A DNA stretch of 64,000 bases from Pseudomonadota bacterium (GTDB taxonomy: Bacteria > Pseudomonadota > Alphaproteobacteria > Sphingomonadales > Sphingomonadaceae). A program made the position numbers and the translations under genes. A model generated the notes under the pieces. The model was not told the origin of the DNA, made no database searches, and saw only the letters and a list, made by a program, of their open reading frames with translations. The DNA is taken from assembly GCA_023400405.1 (NCBI GenBank), contig JAEXFD010000054.1:1-64000 (forward strand). Direction: 5' to 3'. This document shows, piece after piece, positions 52,855 through 60,150 of this stretch (positions are counted from its first letter, which is position 1; the number at the start of each line of letters is the position of its first letter).

Positions 52855-53606
52855 TGACTATCGACAAGCGCATCCTCGCCGCGCTGCTCGCCGCCCCGGC
52901 GGCGATCGCCTTTGCGGCGCCGGCTTCGGCACAGGTCCAGGGCATCGCCACGGCCAGCCCGGTCAAGGTGATCAACAACACCAAGGCCTTTGCCGCTGCC
53001 CAGCAGCAGATCTCGACGACCTACAAGTCGGCCTTCGATCAGATCCAGGCGCGCCGCCAGGCCGCCCAGAAGGAAGCCGAGCCGCTGCTGGCCCAGCTCG
53101 ACACCAACAAGGACAAGCAGGTCTCGGACGACGAGCTGCGCGCCGCCCAGGCCGCCAAGAACCCGGTGCTCGATCGCCTCAAGGACATCCAGACCCGCGC
53201 CGAGACCGACGTCGCGAAGCTGACCAATCCGGCCGCCCGCGCCGAGCTGTTCGCAATCGAATCGATCCTGCGCCAGTATGATGCGGCGCAGATGCGCGTG
53301 ATCACCGCGCGCAAGGTGGCCGTGGTGCTCTCGCCCGAGGCGTTCATGTACGCGCCCGATTCGGCGGACATCAGCGATGCGATCACCGCCGAGCTCGACA
53401 AGACGCTGCCGACCGTCGGCATCCAGGCACCCGCCGATTGGCAGCCCGCACGCGAGACGCTGGCGATCCAGCAGCAGCTCGCCCAGCTCGCGCAGGTCCG
53501 CGCCTATCAGGCCGCCGCACAGCGCCAGCAGCAGGGTGCCGCTCCGGCTCCTGCGGCAGCGGGCGCCAAGCCGGCTCCGGCGGGCAACAAGCCCGAGCCG
53601 CGGTGA
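52854..53606 (+). CDS. skp: OmpH/Skp family periplasmic chaperone
   Basis: A 250-residue exported protein: signal peptide ending APASAQ (about 25), the OmpH family opener VKVINNTKAFAAAQQQISTTYKSAFDQIQARRQAAQKEAEPL (coiled-coil arm, about 37-90), and a Pro/Ala-rich tail that is an extension beyond the usual 160-190 residues. It chaperones outer-membrane proteins to BamA. It overlaps bamA (TGATG) and fabZ (GTGA). lpxD, normally next, is absent. Confidence 0.88.
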   Translation: MTIDKRILAALLAAPAAIAFAAPASAQVQGIATASPVKVINNTKAFAAAQQQISTTYKSAFDQIQARRQAAQKEAEPLLAQLDTNKDKQVSDDELRAAQAAKNPVLDRLKDIQTRAETDVAKLTNPAARAELFAIESILRQYDAAQMRVITARKVAVVLSPEAFMYAPDSADISDAITAELDKTLPTVGIQAPADWQPARETLAIQQQLAQLAQVRAYQAAAQRQQQGAAPAPAAAGAKPAPAGNKPEPR

Positions 53607-54094
53607 GCGACGAAGCGCCGGCCGGCGCCGCCACCCTCGAAGATCGGGGCCCGCTGGACATCCAGCGGGTGATGGCGGCGCTGCCGCATCGCTATCCGCT
53701 GTTGCTCGTCGATCGCGTGGAGAGCCTGGTCCCAGACCAGCGCATCGTCGCGATCAAGGCGGTCAGCATGAACGAGCAGTTCTTCCAGGGACATTTCCCG
53801 GGAAGGCCGATCATGCCCGGCGTCCTCCAGGTCGAGGCGCTCGCCCAGGCGGCGGGCGTGCTCGCGGTCGAGAGCCTGGGGCTCGCGGGCTCGGGCAAGC
53901 TGGTCTATTTCATGTCGATTGACGGCGTGAAATTCCGCAAGCCGGTAGAGCCTGGCGTGCTGCTTCGCCTGGAAGTCGAGTTCGTTCAGAAGCGATCGCG
54001 CGTCTGCAAGTTCGCGGGCAAGGCCTATCTCGGCGATGACGTCGCGACCGAATGCGAGTTCACCGCGATGATCGCGGACCCACCGGCGGCCTGA
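53603..54094 (+). CDS. fabZ: 3-hydroxyacyl-ACP dehydratase FabZ
   Basis: A 163-residue hot-dog-fold dehydratase of fatty acid synthesis. HFPGRPIMPGVLQVEALAQAAG (about 62-83) contains the catalytic His and Glu. PHRYPLLLVDRV is the conserved N-terminal block. The GTG start at 53603 overlaps the skp stop. In lipopolysaccharide-making bacteria this gene sits between lpxD and lpxA; here both neighbours are missing, in line with the glycosphingolipid envelope of sphingomonads. Confidence 0.96.
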   Translation: MSDEAPAGAATLEDRGPLDIQRVMAALPHRYPLLLVDRVESLVPDQRIVAIKAVSMNEQFFQGHFPGRPIMPGVLQVEALAQAAGVLAVESLGLAGSGKLVYFMSIDGVKFRKPVEPGVLLRLEVEFVQKRSRVCKFAGKAYLGDDVATECEFTAMIADPPAA

Positions 54095-54107
54095 ACGGGA
54101 AGGCCCG

Positions 54108-54323
54108 GTGGACGGATTAACGCTCTTCGGGCTGTTCGCCGTCACCGCCATGCTGGTCACCTATGCGCTGGAGGCGCGCTCGCACTGGTTCGTGTTGGGC
54201 TTTGCCGGCGCGTGCCTGCTCGGCTCGGCCTATGGCTTTCTTCAGGGAGCCTGGCCGTTCGGCCTGGTCGAGGCAATCTGGGCGATCGTCGCTGCGCGGC
54301 GATGGTGGCGGCGGGAACGCTGA
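54108..54323 (+). CDS. Small membrane protein of unknown function, 71 residues
   Basis: Not recognised. GTG start with a GGGAAGG ribosome binding site 13 bases after fabZ. Two or three hydrophobic segments (LTLFGLFAVTAMLVTYAL; WFVLGFAGACLLGSAYGFL; VEAIWAIVAA) end in RRWWRRER, a basic cytoplasmic tail. It resembles small membrane proteins seen after fabZ in sphingomonads. Probably the last gene of the envelope operon. Confidence 0.65.
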   Translation: MDGLTLFGLFAVTAMLVTYALEARSHWFVLGFAGACLLGSAYGFLQGAWPFGLVEAIWAIVAARRWWRRER

Positions 54324-54407
54324 GGTTGCGCCAGCGTGGCTGCTCTGCTAGGCGCCCGCGTCCGCTGCCGGTCGGTAACCGGCGGCCTATTCCTGAGGAA
54401 TTGCATC

Positions 54408-54638
54408 GTGAAGAATGACACGCACCCCGACTATCACATGATCAAGGTGCAGATGACCGACGGCACCGTGTTCGAGACGCGCTCGACCTGGGGCAAGGAA
54501 GGCGATCTGATGACGCTCGACATCGATCCGCTGGCGCACCCGGCCTGGACCGGCGGCAATCAGCGCCTGCTCGATCAGGGCGGCCAGGTGGCGCGCTTCA
54601 ACAAGCGTTTCGGTGGCCTCAGCCTCGGCAAGAAGTAA
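54408..54638 (+). CDS. rpmE: 50S ribosomal protein L31 (zinc-free type)
   Basis: A 76-residue L31 beginning KNDTHPDYHMIKVQMTDGT. It has no cysteines, so it is the zinc-independent (C-minus) form. GGNQRLLDQGGQVARFNKRFGGL is the conserved C-terminus. The start is GTG 54408, with GAGGAA upstream. The gap to the previous gene is 84 bases, so it probably has its own promoter. Confidence 0.93.
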   Translation: MKNDTHPDYHMIKVQMTDGTVFETRSTWGKEGDLMTLDIDPLAHPAWTGGNQRLLDQGGQVARFNKRFGGLSLGKK

Positions 54639-54651
54639 GTCGGTTCGGCTC

Positions 54652-54676
54652 GGCGCGTTTGCCTCGTTAACGCGCC
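54652..54676 (+). terminator. Hairpin after rpmE
   Basis: GGCGCGTT and AACGCGCC arms around a nine-base loop, 14 bases past the rpmE stop, without a T-run. It overlaps a CtrA-like site for the next gene, so terminator function is uncertain. Confidence 0.3.
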
Positions 54677-54681
54677 GTTAG
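54667..54681 (+). promoter_or_regulatory. CtrA-like site upstream of the PilZ gene
   Basis: TTAA-CGCGCCG-TTAG, one base from the CtrA consensus TTAA-N7-TTAA, ends 23 bases before the PilZ ATG. PilZ and motility genes are often CtrA targets in alphaproteobacteria. Confidence 0.35.
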
Positions 54682-54704
54682 CCAGCCACGCCTAGCTTGC
54701 CGTC

Positions 54705-55034
54705 ATGGCAAGCGTCGCACGATCCTTCACGGCGGAATTCGAACCGGCCCTCAGCGAGGGGCGGCGTCGTTCGGTGCGCGCGCCGGTCTCGCTGGATGCC
54801 AAGATTGGCCGCGGCGGCCTCGATCGCGCGCTTTGCAAGGTCACCGACCTGTCGCTGCACGGCGCGCGCATCCATACCTATTCCGAGCTACGTGCGGATT
54901 CGCTGCTTTGGCTGTCGCTGCCCGGCGTCGGCCATGTCGTCGCGCGCGTCGTCTGGGCCCGCGATTTCGAAGCGGGGCTCGAGTTCAAATCGCCCTTGCC
55001 GGAAGCTGCGTTCGAGGCCCTCACGGCGCAATGA
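54705..55034 (+). CDS. PilZ domain protein
   Basis: A 109-residue single-domain PilZ protein, a c-di-GMP receptor. The binding motif is RRRSVR (about 20-25), followed by DLSLHGARI (about 48-56; the D/N-x-S-x-x-G motif). The end, AGLEFKSPLP, is typical. The start ATG is preceded by a possible CtrA site. It could report the c-di-GMP made or degraded by the GGDEF/EAL protein at 19373. Confidence 0.88.
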   Translation: MASVARSFTAEFEPALSEGRRRSVRAPVSLDAKIGRGGLDRALCKVTDLSLHGARIHTYSELRADSLLWLSLPGVGHVVARVVWARDFEAGLEFKSPLPEAAFEALTAQ

Positions 55035-55123
55035 CCTTGCGCCGCGATGAAGGGAAAATACAGCAATTGCCTTCCCCCCGGTAATATATCATCCTCCCCC
55101 CTTCACTGGCTGGGGAATCGGTG

Positions 55124-55621
55124 ATGCTTAAGGTATTGATGCTCTGCGCGCTCACGGGCGCGCCACTACCTGTATTGGCCGGCGAGCGGGATCGGCCGGC
55201 CTTGCCGACGGTCAAGGCGCTGCTGACGCCCGATACACGCTCTGCGTCGCTCGCGACGGGCCGCCAGACTCCATTGCGGCCATCCTATCTGCCGCTTCGC
55301 TATAACGGCGTGTCGTCGGCCAAGCCGCCGGCGGAGATCGCGGTGCCGCGCGAATCCGCGCCGGTGCGCTTTGCCTATGCCGAGCCTGCCGCCCAGGCAG
55401 GCTGGCGGCTGACCGACGGTGCCGCGCAGGTCACCAGCACGCGGGGGGCAAGCTATGCCGTGAGCGATACGCTCGCCGATCGCCGCCAGGTCCGTCACCG
55501 CAAATCGGCTCTCAGCACGATGCTGGTGCTGCGGCTAGACGGCAAGGAAGAGAGCCCTGCATTCAGCGTCGGCGGCGGCGGTGTCGCCGCAGCGGTGTGG
55601 AAAGCCGTTCCGCAGGACTGA
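55124..55621 (+). CDS. Exported hypothetical protein, 165 residues
   Basis: Not recognised. Signal peptide MLKVLMLCALTGAPLPVLAG (about 20) then a mostly polar, Arg- and Ala-rich mature part with no cysteines. The ATG at 55124 is preceded by GTG at 55121 and a GGGGAA ribosome binding site. It is monocistronic, facing the poxB gene 48 bases away. Probably periplasmic. Confidence 0.6.
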   Translation: MLKVLMLCALTGAPLPVLAGERDRPALPTVKALLTPDTRSASLATGRQTPLRPSYLPLRYNGVSSAKPPAEIAVPRESAPVRFAYAEPAAQAGWRLTDGAAQVTSTRGASYAVSDTLADRRQVRHRKSALSTMLVLRLDGKEESPAFSVGGGGVAAAVWKAVPQD

Positions 55622-55668
55622 TAAGCCTGGTGCCTTGAAGGCCTTGGTCGCGCGCGTCGCCAGGGGCG

Positions 55669-57411
55669 TCAGGAAATGATCGACTTCAGCAGATTGCCGT
55701 GCTCGACGAGATCGACCAGCTCATCGCCTCGGCCGTTGAGCACGGCACGCGCCGCCCAAAGCCCGAATCCCTTGACCTGTTCGGCCTCGATGTGTGGTGG
55801 CATCGAGAGTTCCTGCTTGTTGACGACGACGTCGAGCAGTGCCGGCCCGGGGTGCGCCAGCAGCTCGGCGATGGCGGCAGGAAGTGCGCCGGGATCCTCG
55901 ACGCGGACGCCGTGGATGCCCACCGCCCGCGCCATGGCCGCGAAATCGGGATTGTCGAGATCGGTGCCGAACTCGAGGAACCCGTTCCCCTTCATCTCCA
56001 GCGCGACGAAGCCGAGCGAGCCGTTGTTGTAGACGACGATCTTCACCGGCAGGCCCTGCTGGCGGAGCGTCAACAGGTCGCCCATCAGCATCGCGAACCC
56101 GCCATCGCCGGATAGGCTGATGACCTGGCGGCCGGGGAAGCTCGCCTGCGCGCCGATCGCCTGCGGCATCGCGCCGGCCATCGAGCCATGGACCAGCGAG
56201 CCGATCATCCGCCGCCGCCCGTTCATCTTCAGATAGCGCGCCGCCCAGACGGTGACGGTGCCGACGTCGAAGGTGAAGACGGCGTCGTCGGCCGCGGCCG
56301 CGCTGATCTGCGCGGTCAGATATTGCGGATGTATCGGCGGATGGCCCGGGCTGCCCTCGGCAAGCTCGTCCAGGCCCTCGCGTGCCTTGGCATAGTCGGC
56401 AAGTGCGGCGTCGAGATGCTTGCGGTCCTGCCTTTCCGCCAGACGCGGGAGAAGCGCCGCGATCGTGGCCTTGACGTCGCCGGTCACCCCCAGATCGAGC
56501 CGCACGCGCCGTCCGATATTCTCGGGCCGCAGATCGACCTGCGCGACGCGGGCATGATCCGGATAGAATTGGCGATAGGGGAAATCGGTGCCGAGCATCA
56601 GCAGCGTGTCGCACGCGCGCATCGCCCGATAGCCTGAGGCGAAGCCGATCAGGCCGGTCATCCCCACGTCATAGGGATTGTCCCATTCGACATGCTCCTT
56701 CCCGCCCAGCGCATGGACGATCGGCGCCTTGAGCTGCTCGGCGAGCGCGACGACCTCGTCATGCGCGCCAGCGCAGCCACGCCCGCACAAAAGCGTGACG
56801 CGCTCTCCCTGGTCGAGCAGGGTGGCGAGCGCCGCCAGATCGCTTTCGGCAGGCGTTACGACGGGCGGCGACAGCCGGAGTGCGGGCGGTGCGGAGAAGG
56901 TGGCGTCGATCGACTGCAGCGCGATGTCGCCCGGCACGATCACCACCGCCACGCCGCGCTGGCCGATCGCCGCGCGGATCGCGGTTTCGAGCACGGCGGG
57001 GAGCTGCGAGGGGTGCGACACCAGCTCGCAATAATGGCTGCATCCGGCGAACAGCGCCTCTGGCTTGGTCTCCTGGAAATAGCCGCGGCCGATCTCGGCC
57101 GAGGGGATATGCGCTGCGATCGCGAGCACGGGCACGCGCGTGCGGTGGCAATCGTAGAGGCCGTTGATCAGATGGAGGTTGCCCGGCCCGCACGAACCCG
57201 CGCACACCGCGAGCTCCCCGGTGAGCGCCGCTTCGGCCCCGGCCGCGAACGCCGCCGCTTCCTCGTGCCGGGTATGGATCCAGTCGATATCCCCGCGGCG
57301 ACGGAGCGAATCGGTGATTCCGTTGAGGCTGTCTCCGACGACGCCGTAGATCCGCTGCACACCCGCGGCGGCCAGCACTTCGGTGAACAGCTCCGCGACC
57401 TTCTTCGCCAT
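55669..57411 (-). CDS. poxB: Pyruvate oxidase/dehydrogenase (ThDP-dependent, PoxB-like)
   Basis: A 580-residue thiamine diphosphate enzyme of the acetolactate synthase superfamily. It starts MAKKVAELFTEVLAAAGVQRIYGVVGDSLNG, the PoxB-type N-terminus, with the catalytic Glu in IHTRHEEAAAFAA (about 44-56). The ThDP motif is LSGDGGFAMLMGDLLTLRQQGLPVKIVVYNN (about 425-455). The C-terminal membrane-activation region of E. coli PoxB is not obvious. It would convert pyruvate to acetate and CO2, feeding electrons to quinone. The start at 57411 has AAGGG upstream. A remnant of this 5' end occurs again at 58756-58781 beyond the AbiJ gene. Confidence 0.88.
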   Translation of the reverse strand: MAKKVAELFTEVLAAAGVQRIYGVVGDSLNGITDSLRRRGDIDWIHTRHEEAAAFAAGAEAALTGELAVCAGSCGPGNLHLINGLYDCHRTRVPVLAIAAHIPSAEIGRGYFQETKPEALFAGCSHYCELVSHPSQLPAVLETAIRAAIGQRGVAVVIVPGDIALQSIDATFSAPPALRLSPPVVTPAESDLAALATLLDQGERVTLLCGRGCAGAHDEVVALAEQLKAPIVHALGGKEHVEWDNPYDVGMTGLIGFASGYRAMRACDTLLMLGTDFPYRQFYPDHARVAQVDLRPENIGRRVRLDLGVTGDVKATIAALLPRLAERQDRKHLDAALADYAKAREGLDELAEGSPGHPPIHPQYLTAQISAAAADDAVFTFDVGTVTVWAARYLKMNGRRRMIGSLVHGSMAGAMPQAIGAQASFPGRQVISLSGDGGFAMLMGDLLTLRQQGLPVKIVVYNNGSLGFVALEMKGNGFLEFGTDLDNPDFAAMARAVGIHGVRVEDPGALPAAIAELLAHPGPALLDVVVNKQELSMPPHIEAEQVKGFGLWAARAVLNGRGDELVDLVEHGNLLKSIIS

Positions 57412-57527
57412 TGGATATCCCTTGTCGTTGCCGAGAGGCAAACAACTCCTAAGGCGCGCGTCCTGCTTGGCTCAATCCCCCGTCCGGGTGAATTGCCGCG
57501 CGGACGCGATGGCCTGATCCAGGATGC

Positions 57528-57546
57528 CGGGCTGGCGGAGAGGGTG
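57528..57546. other. Left att repeat of the tRNA-Ser island
   Basis: CGGGCTGGCGGAGAGGGTG, 19 bases identical to 58906-58924, which contains the encoded CCA and acceptor end of tRNA-Ser. It marks the distal junction of a roughly 1.4-kb insertion. Confidence 0.7.
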
Positions 57547-57549
57547 TAC

Positions 57550-57651
57550 GCTTGCTTAGCGTGTAAGCAGTTGAGCGTACATCGTTTCTCGTAGGCCCCG
57601 GATCGGGGTTCCCGGATATTCCCCGGCAGCACTAGAGGGGCTTGCTTAGCG
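57550..57651. repeat. 12-bp direct repeats in the AbiJ promoter region
   Basis: GCTTGCTTAGCG occurs at 57550-57561 and again at 57640-57651, 90 bases apart. The first lies in a hairpin region (TGCTTA-GCGTG-TAAGCA at 57553-57569, nested in TGTACGCT/AGCGTACA at 57545-57581). The second abuts the LexA box. They could be recombinase arm sites or operators. Confidence 0.5.
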
Positions 57652-57666
57652 GTTCCGTGTCTGTTC
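57652..57666 (+). promoter_or_regulatory. LexA (SOS) box of the AbiJ-like gene
   Basis: GTTC-CGTGTCT-GTTC, exact to the alphaproteobacterial consensus, ending ten bases before the ATG. As at uvrD, no ribosome binding site separates it from the start, suggesting a leaderless or near-leaderless transcript. Confidence 0.7.
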
Positions 57667-57676
57667 TTGTTGTCGC

Positions 57677-58729
57677 ATGCTCATCGACATTTTTGCTCGC
57701 CGCTATGAATCGGTCCCCCTCCGCGACGGCTTCGAGCAACGGGATAGCCGCCTGCTAGTGCAGGCTTTCCGCATCCTCGGGGAGGACATTTACCCCTATT
57801 ATCAGAGTGGCAAGGAGGACAGTAGGGGCGTTGCGTTCTGGACGAACCTGCACTCTCGGTTATCGCGGGAGTTGGGGGTGCAAGAGCTTTCCCGTCAGTG
57901 GTACTCCTACACAACTAAGTGGAACGGAAACGACCACGTGCAGACGCACAAATATGCGATGGTGAAGGTCTGCGAAAACTGGATGAACCAGCCCGTTGCG
58001 GGCTCGCCTGACACCCACATCAAGGAACGATTAAGCCTAGTGGAACTCGGCTTCCGTGAGCGAGAGGGTGAAATCAACGCGATGAACGCGCAGCCGATTT
58101 CAACACCTATTCGGACGCCACCACGGTCGCTCGCGAGCGGCCACCATTTTTCGATCCCAACCCCGGACGATGGCGGGGCTCGCATCAAGCAAATGCGGGC
58201 GGAGCGAACTGCTCATTTCAGGTCACAGGTTGATGAACTCAATGCGCGGTTTAGGCAGGCGAGTTACGATCTCCACTATCACAATGGCTTCATCCAAGCT
58301 TCGACGGACACGCTGATTCAGCAGCTAGTTGAGACGCCATTCTGGTCGCTTGTGAGTGGCCCGGATTGGATCAACGTAGATGTGGACATGAAGGAGGCCC
58401 TCGATTTGAGGGACTCAGATGGTCGCGATCCAGCGTTCTATGCTGCACGAGCGCTCGAAAGCACGATCAAGATTATTTCTGATCGACGTGGCTGGACCCA
58501 CGGAAAAGAAAAGGGGGCGCACAACTACATCGACAATCTCGCATCGAAGGCGAATGCGTACATCAATCAATGGGAGGCCAGCAGCCTAAAAGATTTCTTC
58601 ACCCACGTGCGTAACCCCTTGGGGCACGGCGCGGGGAGCGCTGAAATGCCTTCTCTGAGTCGCCCGCAAATCGAGTGGGCGATCGAGTTCAGCATGAGTT
58701 GGATCAAGAGCCTTATTCGACGCATGTAG
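57677..58729 (+). CDS. AbiJ-like abortive-infection protein with HEPN-type motif
   Basis: A 350-residue protein of the abortive infection family. The N-terminal part (MLIDIFARRYESVPLRDGFE, to about 110) resembles the AbiJ N-terminal domain. The C-terminal helical domain (about 252-345) has ALESTIKIISDRRGW and TH-VRNPLGHGAG, in which R312-x4-H317 is the catalytic signature of HEPN ribonucleases. Infection or stress would trigger RNA cleavage and growth arrest; that is family knowledge, not proven here. Base composition is clearly lower in G/C than in the neighbours. It lies on a small insertion in tRNA-Ser and has a LexA box ten bases before its ATG. No integrase or partner gene is present. 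Confidence 0.72.
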   Translation: MLIDIFARRYESVPLRDGFEQRDSRLLVQAFRILGEDIYPYYQSGKEDSRGVAFWTNLHSRLSRELGVQELSRQWYSYTTKWNGNDHVQTHKYAMVKVCENWMNQPVAGSPDTHIKERLSLVELGFREREGEINAMNAQPISTPIRTPPRSLASGHHFSIPTPDDGGARIKQMRAERTAHFRSQVDELNARFRQASYDLHYHNGFIQASTDTLIQQLVETPFWSLVSGPDWINVDVDMKEALDLRDSDGRDPAFYAARALESTIKIISDRRGWTHGKEKGAHNYIDNLASKANAYINQWEASSLKDFFTHVRNPLGHGAGSAEMPSLSRPQIEWAIEFSMSWIKSLIRRM

Positions 58730-58755
58730 AGTTGCAAGCGCTGGCGCAGGGGCAT

Positions 58756-58781
58756 AACAGCTCCGCGAGCTTCTTAGCCAT
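58756..58781 (-). pseudogene. Remnant of the poxB 5' end carried by the island
   Basis: Minus-strand ATG at 58781 encodes MAKKLAELL, matching poxB MAKKVAELF at 24 of 26 bases (57386-57411). Homology ends abruptly after codon 8. The intergenic sequence that follows (58782-58905) also resembles the region upstream of poxB, including GCTCAATCCC and TCCGGGTGAAT, before the right att repeat. Confidence 0.7.
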
Positions 58782-58905
58782 GAGCTTTCCGATCTGACTC
58801 CGCGTCCGCCCATGCGGGCGGCTGAATTCGACCGTAAGGCGATGGGCGCGCCGCTCAATCCCTTCCGGGTGAATCGCTGCCCCGGCACGGCAGCGCGACG
58901 GGCGT

Positions 58906-59000
<95 letters not shown>

Positions 59001-59121
59001 GCTGCGCGTCCGCTAGCCCGATTGGCGGCGATCCGCCAGAATTTGTTGGCGAAGCGCGGACTGAGGGGGTTCAGCCCGCCGCCCAGCTGTGGCACAAAAC
59101 GCCCATGCGGGGATCGAGTTG

Positions 59122-60150
59122 ATGTTGCGTAAGCTTTTGGTGCTGGGAACGGCGATGGTCCTGGCCAGTCCCACCGGCAGTACCGCGATCGCGCAGGACG
59201 ATAGCGGCTTCCAGGCCTATCTCGGCCAGCTGGCGCAGCGCGCCGCGCGCGAGGGCGTTTCGCAGCGCACGATCGATTCGGTGATCCCGACGCTGACCTT
59301 CAACGCCCGCGTCGTCGCGCTCGACCGGCAGCAGCCCGAGACTGCGCCGAACGCGCCGATCTCCAATTTCGAGCCCTATCGGATCAAGCATGTCGATGCG
59401 GCGCGGATCGGGCAGGGCAGGGCTGCCTATCAGCGCCAGCGCTGGCGGCTGCAGAAGATCGAGGCGGAGACCGGCGTGCCCGAATCGATCATGGTCGCGA
59501 TCTGGGGGCATGAGACCAATTACGGCCGAGTGATGGGCGGATTCGATTTGCCGCGCGCGCTTGCGAGCCTCGCCTATGAAGGCCGGCGACGCGATCTGTT
59601 CGCGAGCGAGTTCGTCGATACGCTCAAGATGATCGATCGTGGCGTGCCACGCGAGAAGCTGGTGGGGAGCTGGGCCGGCGCCTTTGGCGGCCCCCAGTTC
59701 CTGCCTTCGGTCTATCTGCGCCTGGCGCGCGACGGCGATGGCGATGGCATGGCCGATATTTGGACGAGCGAGCCCGACACGCTCGCCTCGATCGCCAATT
59801 ATTTCGTCAATGCCGGCTGGCGGCCGGGCCAGCCCTGGGGGATCGCGGTCAGCGTCCCCGCCAATCTGGATCGCGCCGCGTTGAAGGGCCGCACGGTGTC
59901 GCCGCGCTGCCCGCGCGTGTTCGAACGGCATAGCCGGTGGAAGACGATGGCCGAATGGCGCGCGCTCGGCCTGGTGCCGACCGGCCGAGCCTGGCCGGCG
60001 GACAATGTGCAGGCGACGCTGCTCGAGCCGGACGGCCCAGGCAAGACCGCCTATCTGCTCACCGGCAATTATCGCGTGATCCTCGATTATAATTGCTCGA
60101 ATTTTTACGCATTATCGGTAGGTCTCCTTGCCGATGAGGTGGAACACTAG
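59122..60150 (+). CDS. Lytic murein transglycosylase, MltB family
   Basis: A 342-residue exported transglycosylase. Signal peptide to about residue 25 (ends TAIAQ). The catalytic glutamate is E131 in WGHETNYGRVMGG, followed by DLPRALASLAYEGRRRDLF. FGGPQFLPSVYLRLARDGDGDGMADIW is the MltB substrate cleft, and the C-terminal YRVILDYNCSNFYALSVGLLAD is typical. The start at 59122 (MLRKLLVLG) was chosen for its signal peptide over one at 59089. It cleaves peptidoglycan glycan strands. The SPOR-domain gene overlaps its 3' end. Confidence 0.93.
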   Translation: MLRKLLVLGTAMVLASPTGSTAIAQDDSGFQAYLGQLAQRAAREGVSQRTIDSVIPTLTFNARVVALDRQQPETAPNAPISNFEPYRIKHVDAARIGQGRAAYQRQRWRLQKIEAETGVPESIMVAIWGHETNYGRVMGGFDLPRALASLAYEGRRRDLFASEFVDTLKMIDRGVPREKLVGSWAGAFGGPQFLPSVYLRLARDGDGDGMADIWTSEPDTLASIANYFVNAGWRPGQPWGIAVSVPANLDRAALKGRTVSPRCPRVFERHSRWKTMAEWRALGLVPTGRAWPADNVQATLLEPDGPGKTAYLLTGNYRVILDYNCSNFYALSVGLLADEVEH

